This document shows, one piece after another, positions 23,185 to 31,604 of a stretch of 53,856 nt of DNA (position 1 is the stretch's first letter; each line of letters begins with the position of its first letter). A program made the translations under genes and the position numbers. Under the pieces are notes generated by a model. That model saw only the letters and a list, made by a program, of their open reading frames with translations, made no database searches and was not told where the DNA came from. Source of the DNA: Prevotellaceae bacterium (GTDB lineage: Bacteria > Bacteroidota > Bacteroidia > Bacteroidales > UBA932); assembly GCA_031269545.1 (NCBI GenBank), contig JAISYZ010000204.1, positions 1 through 53,856 of the forward strand, given 5' to 3'.

Positions 23185-26073
23185 TCAAAAAGACACTGCC
23201 GTTATTAATCGAATTCCAATATTATTTTCCAAATTTGTTTTATAAAATCTTATTCCCAGCGTTACGGGATAAGGCATTCTAAACCAATATGCATCAAACA
23301 AAACATCCGTTCCAAATGAATAAATATTATCGTTTATATTTTTTGCATTTTTTGTTAGGGCAAAGTCGTAAAACAAATTTGCGCGTATGCGGGTAATGTA
23401 AGTCAATGCGCCTAAATTGACATCGGGATATGCAATCGGAAACGTGTAATCTGCCGAATACATATTAAGTTTCTGGCTTATCATGTTATTCGTTTCTCGC
23501 GGAAAATCATAGACAGAAGAATAAAAATATCTTTTGGCATTCTGTTTCTGATATAATGCAGATAATTGCAATCCGTGATTTACAAACAGTCCGGGAATAT
23601 ACGCCGTGATTTTTCCGCCGTAAATATTTCCAAAATTTTCTGTATCGAAAGGCGAATTTTTAAACTGAAAATTAAATATTAAACCCCATCTTGGAAAAAT
23701 ATCTGTTTTTGATAATCGTCTGTAAACATACGCACTGACACCGTATTCGGCAAGATTTGCTTTTCGCATCGACAAATGACTTGGCGCAAAATATTTTGAA
23801 TTGCTGACAGAAAATATAATGCTTGGAATAATTCCCCGCACATAACGTGAATTTGAAAAAACAAACGGAATATACGTTGTGGCTTCTATGTTAAATCTGT
23901 TTTCGTTTCCTTCGTACAATTTTCCTTCGTTTATCAAAAAATTTTTCCCGCCGCCGTAATGTCCTTCAATGCTTATAACGGGAAACCAGCCTGAATGTGT
24001 GAAACCTGCGTGTATTGCCGAATGATTGTTGCGATACGAATATGCCAATTGTGCAGTTGTGTTTCGTCCAAGCAGATTTTGAGAAATAATTGTTGTTCCC
24101 CAACTCAGTTTATCGTCTTCATCATCGCTGCTGTAAAACGAAGTAATTGTTTTTTCGGGATTTATTCCTGCATAAAAAGGCAGCCAGTTGCGTATGCGAA
24201 ATGAGTTTGTTGTTTTGCTGTACGGTTCAGGAGTGTATGTTTTTATATTTTTCAAATCGATGGTGTCAATTACAAAATTTTCCTGTGCGGCAATGGTTTC
24301 GGCAAGTTCAAATTTATAAGGCTGCGTCCAGTCGATATTGGTGTTTTCATCAAATGTAATTTTTTTTGTTGCAAGTTTCAGTCCGTTGCCGTAATATTCG
24401 GAATATATCAAATCGTTGTTTTTATTATGATTTGCGGCAATCGCCCCAAATTTTGAATTTGTCAAACGATGTATTTTTTTCGTTTTCGTTGATATTAAAT
24501 ATAAATTATCAACTCCATCAAAACCCGAATTGAAAATAATATATTCATCGTAAAAACAGATATTTTCAATACCTGTAAACGACTGCTCGATTAAAATATT
24601 CCATTTGCCGTTTGTAATATCCAGCGTTTGCAACGACATTCCATCATCCGAAAGTAAACTTGCCGCAATCATATTGCCTTGTTCGTTTATCGTAAGACTG
24701 ACAACTGTTGCATTTTTCGGCGTTTGCGTTTCATATATTTCGGCGAATTTGGTTTTATCTAAAATACAAATAAAATTTTTGTCATTTTTTGTATATTTTG
24801 CGGCTGCAAACACATTGGCGCTGTCGGCAAAAGCAAGCGTACGATAACGGGTTCGATTCAAAGCGGTTTTAATCTGTTTGGAATTTAAATCGTAAAATTT
24901 GACAGTATTACTGCTTTTGGCAGTCCAGCGAATATCCTGTATGGTTTCAATCCAATAGATTCTGTTGCCGGCGAAATAAATTTTATCCGCATAATATCCA
25001 ATATCGGCAAGATGTTTTTCATTTGCATTTTTGTCAATCGCAACAAGCGATGGAATATTTTTTAGATTATGTTTTACTGCAATAATATTTTCTTCGGCGA
25101 TAAAATAAGGATAAAGATATTTTGTATAATTTTTCGCATCGGCAGTAATATAATTTACGTTTTCGTCTGTCTGGCGGTTTTCTGCTTCCCACGATTTTTT
25201 AAGATATTCAAACGATTCGGTTTGAAGTTGCTTTAACGTGATATTTGTAATTTTTCTGAATCCGCGCCCAAAAAACGGAATTGATTTTGTTTGCGCACGA
25301 TCGAGAGTCTTTTCCCAGACGTCTGTACCGAAACGTTTGCGGGCATAAGAAGTTTGCACATATCCGTAAGCATAATCATTAGGAATGAAATTTTTGTATG
25401 ATCCCTGCAACCATTTGTCGTACGAGAAATTTTTATCCGAAAGCAGATATGCGCGATATTCGGCAAGGAAAAACGGCATCCGTCCGCGTCCCGATTTTGA
25501 CATCGATGTTTCTGAAAGAGTTGCATCGCCTTCAAAAAACCAGTTTGGAACAATTCCCGCCCAGGCAACCGAAGCATAATCGCCAAACAAATAACTTGCA
25601 AATTTCAAAACGCCTTTACTGTTGTATTTGCTTATTTGCACATAATGACGAAATTCATGCAAAGCAAGACTTTTTGACCATGGCGTAACATATAAATTGT
25701 TTATCGGCGCTGTCATAAAATCCATTTGACGCGGAGCAAAACTAACCCATGCATTTGAATTTAAATCTTTATTGTGCAAAACCAGCGGTATCGTTCGTTT
25801 ATAATAATAGTTGAGCGAGCGAGGAACATAATTATAAGCCTTTTCCAGAATATTTGCGTAATATTGAGCAGTAGAATCAATTTCGCGCGGATAAATAATT
25901 TTGAAATGATCTGTTTTTATCTGATTCCATTTTGTGGCAGGCGGTTCGTCGTAGTTTTGAGCAAATACAGAAATTGCTGCGAATATAAAATATGCAAAAC
26001 AGGCAAATCTTTTCAGTTTAACCGCCGATAAATTATTCTTTGCATTTTTAATATTTTTCACGTAAAGCGTCAT
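23185..26073 (-). CDS. Exported gluzincin-like metallopeptidase with beta-propeller and outer-membrane barrel-like C-terminus
   Basis: A 962-residue protein. About 20 charged residues precede a hydrophobic signal segment (FACFAYFIFAAISVFAQ). Residues about 45-330 are a peptidase-MA/M1-like domain: PLVLHNKDLNSNAWVSFAPRQMDF, then LHEFRHYVQ (HExxH, about 138-142) and NWFFEGDATLSE (third ligand Glu and downstream helix), followed by helical AYGYVQTSYARKRFG. Residues about 330-600 have TolB-like propeller strands. The last 320 residues alternate like a membrane barrel (LAYSYRNNHSAIHAGFTHSG, YWFRMPYPVTLGIRFYK) and end in aromatic F. Predicted as a surface or outer-membrane protease. It follows nadC by 11 nt. 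The substrate is unknown. Confidence 0.7.
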   Translation of the reverse strand: MTLYVKNIKNAKNNLSAVKLKRFACFAYFIFAAISVFAQNYDEPPATKWNQIKTDHFKIIYPREIDSTAQYYANILEKAYNYVPRSLNYYYKRTIPLVLHNKDLNSNAWVSFAPRQMDFMTAPINNLYVTPWSKSLALHEFRHYVQISKYNSKGVLKFASYLFGDYASVAWAGIVPNWFFEGDATLSETSMSKSGRGRMPFFLAEYRAYLLSDKNFSYDKWLQGSYKNFIPNDYAYGYVQTSYARKRFGTDVWEKTLDRAQTKSIPFFGRGFRKITNITLKQLQTESFEYLKKSWEAENRQTDENVNYITADAKNYTKYLYPYFIAEENIIAVKHNLKNIPSLVAIDKNANEKHLADIGYYADKIYFAGNRIYWIETIQDIRWTAKSSNTVKFYDLNSKQIKTALNRTRYRTLAFADSANVFAAAKYTKNDKNFICILDKTKFAEIYETQTPKNATVVSLTINEQGNMIAASLLSDDGMSLQTLDITNGKWNILIEQSFTGIENICFYDEYIIFNSGFDGVDNLYLISTKTKKIHRLTNSKFGAIAANHNKNNDLIYSEYYGNGLKLATKKITFDENTNIDWTQPYKFELAETIAAQENFVIDTIDLKNIKTYTPEPYSKTTNSFRIRNWLPFYAGINPEKTITSFYSSDDEDDKLSWGTTIISQNLLGRNTTAQLAYSYRNNHSAIHAGFTHSGWFPVISIEGHYGGGKNFLINEGKLYEGNENRFNIEATTYIPFVFSNSRYVRGIIPSIIFSVSNSKYFAPSHLSMRKANLAEYGVSAYVYRRLSKTDIFPRWGLIFNFQFKNSPFDTENFGNIYGGKITAYIPGLFVNHGLQLSALYQKQNAKRYFYSSVYDFPRETNNMISQKLNMYSADYTFPIAYPDVNLGALTYITRIRANLFYDFALTKNAKNINDNIYSFGTDVLFDAYWFRMPYPVTLGIRFYKTNLENNIGIRLITAVSF

Positions 26074-26084
26074 GGTTTTTGTAA

Positions 26085-26936
26085 TTATTTCACGGCTTTC
26101 AAGCTCAAATCCAGACTTTTTATTTGATGCGTAAGAGCGCCAACCGAAATAAAATCAACTCCACATTCGGCATAATCGCGCAAATTGGTTATTATTATTC
26201 CGCCCGATGATTCTGTTTGATATTTCCCATCAATCAGTTTCACGGCTTGGCGAGTTGTTTCGACATCAAAATTGTCAAGCATGATAATATTGATTCCGCC
26301 GATGTGCATTATTTGTTTTATATCGGCGATGCTGCGAACTTCTATTTCGATTTTCAGCGAGCGATTTGTATTTTTCAAATAATCCTGTGCTTTGATGATT
26401 GCTTTTTCAATGCCTCCTGCAAAATCGATATGATTATCTTTCAACATTATCATGTCAAACAGTCCTATTCTGTGATTTTCGCCGCCGCCGATTTTCACAG
26501 CCATTTTGTCGAGTATTCTCATCCCGGGCGTAGTTTTGCGAGTGTCGAGTATTTTTGTTTTCAAACCTTCGAGTTGTTTTACGTAAATTGACGTTTGAGT
26601 GGCAATTCCGCTCATGTGCTGCATTACATTAAGAACAAGCCGTTCCGATTGCAAAAGCGACTGTATTCGTCCTTCGACAAAAAAAGCAATATCGCCAAAT
26701 TTTATTTTATCGCCGTCGTACAATCTTTGTTCAACAATTTTTATGTTTTTGTCGATACGGTTAAAAATTTGTTTGGCAATTTCAATTCCTGCGATTATAC
26801 CATCCTGTTTAACAAGAAGTTTCATTTTGCCACAGGCATCAAATGGAATAGTCGATAACGATGAATGATCACCATCGCCAATGTCTTCTTTTATTAATAA
26901 CGAAATTAAATCGTCAATAAATTCCTGATATTTCAT
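26085..26936 (-). CDS. nadC: Nicotinate-nucleotide pyrophosphorylase (carboxylating)
   Basis: NadC makes nicotinate mononucleotide from quinolinate and PRPP in de novo NAD synthesis. The 283 residues match the family. Diagnostic segments are the N-terminal EDIGDGDHSS, LNVMQHMSGIATQT, the quinolinate-binding TRKTTPGMR (about 130-138), KIGGGENHRIGLFDMIMLKDNHI (about 148-170), IEIEVRS and the C-terminal ESSGGI and ISVGALTH. It is the first gene of a leftward pair with the metallopeptidase. TACCTTTG on the minus strand (26975-26982) is a possible -7 box. Confidence 0.97.
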   Translation of the reverse strand: MKYQEFIDDLISLLIKEDIGDGDHSSLSTIPFDACGKMKLLVKQDGIIAGIEIAKQIFNRIDKNIKIVEQRLYDGDKIKFGDIAFFVEGRIQSLLQSERLVLNVMQHMSGIATQTSIYVKQLEGLKTKILDTRKTTPGMRILDKMAVKIGGGENHRIGLFDMIMLKDNHIDFAGGIEKAIIKAQDYLKNTNRSLKIEIEVRSIADIKQIMHIGGINIIMLDNFDVETTRQAVKLIDGKYQTESSGGIIITNLRDYAECGVDFISVGALTHQIKSLDLSLKAVK

Positions 26937-26974
26937 TTCTGTTCGATTTTATTTTGTTCTGTTTTCCAATCGTA

Positions 26975-26982
26975 CAAAGGTA
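26975..26982 (-). promoter_or_regulatory. Probable -7 box for nadC
   Basis: TACCTTTG on the minus strand, 38 nt before the nadC ATG. No convincing -33 element lies at the usual spacing. Confidence 0.4.
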
Positions 26983-27118
26983 TGAATTTTAAGATAAAAT
27001 ATTAAAAAAACATGACAAAAAACAACAAAATGTGGAATGTGGTTCATTCGGGCTAACAGCGCCTCAAAAAAAGAATTAACCAATTAACCATTTTTTCATA
27101 TACTTTGGAATAAAATAT

Positions 27119-27126
27119 TACCTTTG
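27119..27126 (+). promoter_or_regulatory. Probable -7 box for the LysM gene
   Basis: TACCTTTG, 44 nt before the preferred ATG at 27171. The nearest TTTG upstream is only 11 nt away; a T-run occupies the normal -33 position. Confidence 0.4.
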
Positions 27127-27170
27127 CAAGTTGAATAATTTATAAATAATAATTTGATTTTTTGTTAAAA

Positions 27171-28883
27171 ATGAAAAAGATAAAATACTTATTTTCGTTT
27201 GTTTTGCTGTTATTTATTTTCCCGATTTTTTCGCAGGTTGAAATAAAAAAATCAACAGAAAAAATTCGCATCAACGATAAAGTTTATTACATTCATCATG
27301 TGAAACAAGGCGAAACAATCTATTCGCTTTGCCGAGTTTATGGCGTTACACAGGAAGAACTTATTGCTGCAAATCCGCAACTGTCGCAAGGCTTGAAAGC
27401 CGAACAGCGGATAAAAATTCCTGATAAAACCACTGCGAAAACAAAAGTTGCACAAACCCCAAGCGAAACAAAACAGGAAGACGATAAAAACGCTGTAAAA
27501 ACAGAAGATATACAAAGCGTAAATACAAATGATGCTGAAAATTCGGCTATAAAACATAAACTAAAAAGCGGAGATAATCTTGTTGAATTGGCAAAAAAAT
27601 ATAACTGTACAGTCGAAGATATTTTAAAGTACAATCCGCATTTAAACAAAAATTCAAAATTAAAAAAAGGACAGTATCTTACCATTTATCCCGATAAACG
27701 CGAATCGTTACAAGCCGAAAATATTGAAGAAAACACGGCACAGCAGGATACACTTATCGACACAATAACCGAGACACTTATAGACACTGATTGCAACAAA
27801 AATTTATATTCCGCCGATGTGCTGAACGTGATATTGATGTTGCCGATAAAAACAAACGAAATAAATGATAATACAATAGTGAAAAATCAGCGCAGCGTTT
27901 ATGATTTTGTTGAATTTTACGAAGGTTTTCTCTTGGCGATAGATTCGTTGAAGAGTAAAAATATTTCGATAAATCTTACAACTTTTGATGTATATGATGC
28001 ACAAACGTTAAAAACGGCGTTAAATTCTTCGGCATTCGACGAAGCTCAATTAGTCATAAGTCATGTTCCGAAAAATTTGACGGATACTCTTGCAAAAGTT
28101 GCAAACGAACACAAAATACCTGTTGTTACGGCGTTTTCGCAGGAAACGGAAAATATTGCCGAACAAAACAAATATTTTATTCAGGCTCTTGCTCCGACAG
28201 CGCTGCAACTCAAAAAACTGAATACAATATTATGCAGCGCCGAACAAAATATCATTGTCATTTATGAAGAAATAAGCGACACGGCAAATTTCGACAATTT
28301 CGTTCAAACGCTTGAAAACTGCGGGAAAACTGTGAAAAAATATCATTATCGTTTGCGTGGAAGCCGGAACGAAAATCTACAGAGCGAACTTGACAACAAC
28401 GTCAAAAACAACGTTATAGCGCTGTCGAACAGCAGAGTTTTTATAACTGATGTTGTGTCAAAATTAAATGAGATTTCGATAAGTCTGAAATGCGATGTAA
28501 CGGTTTACGGATTACCGCACTGGCAAACGTTTGAAAAAAATTTGAACTTCGACCACGTTCATAATTTGAATCTATCTACGTTGAATTTGTTTTTCGTAGA
28601 TTATGACCGCGATGATGTAAAAAATTTCATAAACAAATACAGATATTATTATAAAGGCGATCCATCTCAATTTTCGTTTCACGGTTATGATTTGGGAATT
28701 TATTTTATCGAAAGACTTGCAAAATACGGAACGGATTTTATGCAATGCATAACAAAAGACGAAGCATCAACGCTTTTGCAAACACGTTTTAAGTTCGATA
28801 AGATTTCGCCGCAGGGAGGTTTGGTAAATACGGAATTACTGTTGCTGCGGCACACAAAAGATTTGAATATCATTGTCGAATGA
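27171..28883 (+). CDS. LysM-domain protein with periplasmic-binding-protein-like C-terminal domain
   Basis: About 570 residues from ATG 27171; the track begins at a TTG three codons earlier. The signal peptide is MKKIKYLFSFVLLLFIFPIFSQ. Two LysM modules bind peptidoglycan: YYIHHVKQGETIYSLCRVYGVTQEELIAANP (about 40-90) and HKLKSGDNLVELAKKYNCTVEDILKYNP (about 130-175), joined by a lysine/threonine-rich linker. Residues about 220-570 resemble a type I periplasmic-binding fold as in branched-chain amino acid receptors (VILMLPIKTN, FVEFYEGFLLAIDSLK, FHGYDLGIYFIERLAK). Such LysM/PBP fusions are common in Bacteroidota and of unproven function. It is followed 37 nt later by folC in the same direction. 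Confidence 0.8.
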   Translation: MKKIKYLFSFVLLLFIFPIFSQVEIKKSTEKIRINDKVYYIHHVKQGETIYSLCRVYGVTQEELIAANPQLSQGLKAEQRIKIPDKTTAKTKVAQTPSETKQEDDKNAVKTEDIQSVNTNDAENSAIKHKLKSGDNLVELAKKYNCTVEDILKYNPHLNKNSKLKKGQYLTIYPDKRESLQAENIEENTAQQDTLIDTITETLIDTDCNKNLYSADVLNVILMLPIKTNEINDNTIVKNQRSVYDFVEFYEGFLLAIDSLKSKNISINLTTFDVYDAQTLKTALNSSAFDEAQLVISHVPKNLTDTLAKVANEHKIPVVTAFSQETENIAEQNKYFIQALAPTALQLKKLNTILCSAEQNIIVIYEEISDTANFDNFVQTLENCGKTVKKYHYRLRGSRNENLQSELDNNVKNNVIALSNSRVFITDVVSKLNEISISLKCDVTVYGLPHWQTFEKNLNFDHVHNLNLSTLNLFFVDYDRDDVKNFINKYRYYYKGDPSQFSFHGYDLGIYFIERLAKYGTDFMQCITKDEASTLLQTRFKFDKISPQGGLVNTELLLLRHTKDLNIIVE

Positions 28884-28920
28884 AAAATGCTAATAAATTG
28901 TTGTTTGCTAATTAAAAGAA

Positions 28921-30234
28921 ATGACTTATTCCGAAACCATCAATTATCTTTTCAACAGTTTGCCGATGTTTCATCTCATTGGCGCTGCTGCTTACAAAGC
29001 GAGTCTGGATACAACATTAAAATTAGATGAAATATTTGATCATCCGCATAAAAAATTCAAATCAATTCACGTTGCAGGAACAAACGGCAAAGGTTCCGTT
29101 TCGCATATTATTGCTTCGATTTTGCAAAGCGCGGGCTACAAAGTTGGACTTTATACATCGCCACATTTAACCGATTTTCGCGAGCGAATAAAAATCAACG
29201 GAAAAGAAATTCCCGAAGATGAAGTTGTGCATTTTGTCGAAAAATACAAATCCGTTTTTGACGAACTTCAACCATCTTTTTTTGAGATGACTGTCGCTTT
29301 GGCTTTTGACTATTTTGCACAGCAAAAAATTGATGTTGCCGTTGTCGAAGTCGGACTTGGCGGACGGCTGGATTCTACAAATATAATTTCTCCGCTGTTG
29401 AGCATAATAACAAACATTGGCTTCGATCATACGGAATTTTTAGGAAAAACAATCGCAGCAATTGCAAGCGAAAAAGCCGGAATTATTAAAACTCAAACTC
29501 CCGTTGTTGTTGGAGAATGGAATGATGAATCATCTGTTGTGTTTTCTGAAAAAGCAATATACGAAAATGCTGAAATTATTTTTGCCTCGCAATGTGTAAA
29601 AGCCAATGTAACAAAACAATATGACACATATCAGGAATTTGAAATATCGGTTTCGGACTGTAAATTTATGCCTTTTGACAAAAAAAAAATAAAACTTGAC
29701 TTGCTTGGAAATTATCAGCAAAAAAACATTATAACCGTGCTCGTTGCTATAGCGACACTTCAAAAAAACAATCTGCTGAAAATAACGAATGATACAATAT
29801 TTACAGGATTTGCAAATGCTGCAAAACAGACAGGCTTGCGCGGACGCTGGCAAATTCTTTCCAAAAATCCGCTTACAATTTGCGACACAGGACACAACGC
29901 CCACGGCTTGAATTTGAGCATGACACAATTGAAATCCATCAAACGCAATAAACTGTTTTTTGTTTTTGGAATAGTGAGCGATAAGGATTTGGAATCGGTT
30001 TTGCCGTTTTTGCCGCAAGATGCATTTTACATTTTTACCAATGCCGATATTCCGCGAGCAATGCCTGCATCCGATTTGGCGCAGCGATGCATTTCTGCAA
30101 ATCTGCAGGGCAAAACAATTCCAAATGTAAAAGAAGCACTGCTTTATGCGCAAAAATCAGCGCAACAGGATGATTTGATTTTTATTGGAGGCAGTACTTA
30201 TGTTGTTGCTGAAATTATAGATGTTTTATTGTGA
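28921..30234 (+). CDS. folC: Bifunctional folylpolyglutamate synthase/dihydrofolate synthase
   Basis: FolC adds glutamate to dihydropteroate and tetrahydrofolates. The 437 residues are full length. The P-loop GTNGKGSVSHI lies near residues 53-63, followed by GLYTSPHLTDFRERIKING, the omega-loop/ATPase region EVGLGGRLDSTNII (about 141-154), ITNIGFDHTEFLG and the second-domain motifs RGRWQIL and CDTGHNAHG. It lies downstream of the LysM gene by 37 nt and may share its transcript. No clear terminator is seen after it on the plus strand. Confidence 0.96.
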   Translation: MTYSETINYLFNSLPMFHLIGAAAYKASLDTTLKLDEIFDHPHKKFKSIHVAGTNGKGSVSHIIASILQSAGYKVGLYTSPHLTDFRERIKINGKEIPEDEVVHFVEKYKSVFDELQPSFFEMTVALAFDYFAQQKIDVAVVEVGLGGRLDSTNIISPLLSIITNIGFDHTEFLGKTIAAIASEKAGIIKTQTPVVVGEWNDESSVVFSEKAIYENAEIIFASQCVKANVTKQYDTYQEFEISVSDCKFMPFDKKKIKLDLLGNYQQKNIITVLVAIATLQKNNLLKITNDTIFTGFANAAKQTGLRGRWQILSKNPLTICDTGHNAHGLNLSMTQLKSIKRNKLFFVFGIVSDKDLESVLPFLPQDAFYIFTNADIPRAMPASDLAQRCISANLQGKTIPNVKEALLYAQKSAQQDDLIFIGGSTYVVAEIIDVLL

Positions 30235-30416
30235 AATTTTTGCGCGGAGTAAAATGTGATATTTGAAAAAACTGAAATTTACGGATTATACTTCATGCGG
30301 TATAATTTTGTGAATTATTAATATTCTGAATTAAATCGTTGAACTCCGCTTCGTTTCGGTTAATATCGCACTATTCCCTGTTTTTCGCTTATCACCTTTC
30401 GTTCAAATGACACCAA

Positions 30417-30450
30417 ACAAAAAAGACGTTACAATATTGCAACGCCTTTC
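30417..30450 (-). terminator. Terminator of the skp-bamA operon
   Basis: On the minus strand CGTTGCAATATTGTAACG forms a compact hairpin followed by TTTTTTG. It lies about 50 nt 3' of the second skp-like gene. Confidence 0.6.
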
Positions 30451-30496
30451 AAAATTTGTTTTATGGATAAGACAAAATTTGTTTTTATGGATAATA

Positions 30497-31006
30497 TTAA
30501 TTTATTCCCAATTCTTTTTTCACCACAGGCAAAATATTTGTGCTTTGCGCTTCGTCAACATAATGAACTGCCGTAGCTTCAAATACATAAACGTATCCAC
30601 CTGTTTTAGCGACTTTGCTTATTGCATCGCCTGCTTTTTTCAGTACAGGAGCAAACAGTTCTTCCTGTTTTCTTGAATACAAATCATTTGCATTGGTGTT
30701 TTGTTCCTCCAAACGTCTTCGGATTCCTACAAGTTCCTGCGATTTCACTTCTTTTTTTTCGGCACTCCACGTTTCGTTGTCTTTTTGAAATTCGTCAAGT
30801 TTTCTGTTGTATTCAACTTGAATTTCGTCTATTGTTGCTAATAATTCTTTTTCGTAGGCTGCTAATTTTTCTTGAGCCGTTTTAAAATCGGGCATGGCTT
30901 GAATAAGTTCGGTGCGATTGATATGCGCAAATTTTTGTTGTGCAAATGTATTGTTCACAACCATTGCAAATACAATGATAAATACTGATTTAAGTAAATT
31001 TTTCAT
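30497..31006 (-). CDS. OmpH/Skp-family periplasmic chaperone (second copy)
   Basis: A 169-residue OmpH/Skp-like protein that would hold unfolded outer-membrane proteins in the periplasm. The signal peptide ends NNTFAQQ. KFAHINRTELIQAMPDFKTAQEKLAAYEKEL opens the long coiled-coil arm (about residues 45-120, rich in K, E and Q), which returns to the beta core at IGYVYVFEATAVHYV-like sequence near the end. It is the last gene of the uppS-bamA-skp-skp string, 47 nt after its paralogue. Confidence 0.85.
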   Translation of the reverse strand: MKNLLKSVFIIVFAMVVNNTFAQQKFAHINRTELIQAMPDFKTAQEKLAAYEKELLATIDEIQVEYNRKLDEFQKDNETWSAEKKEVKSQELVGIRRRLEEQNTNANDLYSRKQEELFAPVLKKAGDAISKVAKTGGYVYVFEATAVHYVDEAQSTNILPVVKKELGIN

Positions 31007-31053
31007 ACTATATTATTTTTAATTTTTATTTTAAGAATGCAAAAGTAATAAAA

Positions 31054-31569
31054 TTATTGTTTATACCCTAATTTTTCAAGAATTTTATCACTAACGTCAT
31101 AACGCGAGTTCACATAAACCATTGATGCGTTATTTGCCAAGTCGAAAATTGTGGCGTATCCGCCATCGTCGGCAAAGTTTTTTATTGCATTAAAGATTCG
31201 TTCCTGAATTGGTTTCAGCAATTCTTCGCGTTTTTTTGCCAGTTCGCCTTCGGGAGCAAAATATTTTTGCTGCAAGGCTTTTACCGTTTTTTCTTTTGCA
31301 ATGATTTCGTCTTCGCGCTTTTTCTTCATTGCATCTGTGAGTAAGGCTTTTTCGGCTTGATACGATTTATACATTTCGTCAACATTTCTGTAGCCATCTT
31401 CAATTTCTTTCTGATATTGAGCCGAAATTTTTTCAATTTGCTCCTGCGCCGATTTATAATTCGGAATTTTGTTCAAAATATATTCTGTATCAATACATGC
31501 ATATTTTTGAGCAAATGCCAATGATGATAACATCATCAATCCTACTGATATTAAAACAATCTTTTTCAT
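31054..31569 (-). CDS. OmpH/Skp-family periplasmic chaperone (first copy)
   Basis: 171 residues. Signal peptide MKKIVLISVGLMMLSSLAFAQ, then KYACIDTEYILNKIPNYKSAQEQIEKISAQY and a charged coiled-coil segment to about residue 120, ending in YATIFDLANNASMVYVNSRYDVSDKILEKLGY. This matches Skp proteins, which sit next to bamA in most Bacteroidota. It starts 35 nt after bamA. The two tandem skp genes are clearly paralogous but diverged. Confidence 0.88.
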   Translation of the reverse strand: MKKIVLISVGLMMLSSLAFAQKYACIDTEYILNKIPNYKSAQEQIEKISAQYQKEIEDGYRNVDEMYKSYQAEKALLTDAMKKKREDEIIAKEKTVKALQQKYFAPEGELAKKREELLKPIQERIFNAIKNFADDGGYATIFDLANNASMVYVNSRYDVSDKILEKLGYKQ

Positions 31570-31604
31570 AATCTGTATATTTTATATTTGTGTTTAATAA
31601 ATTA

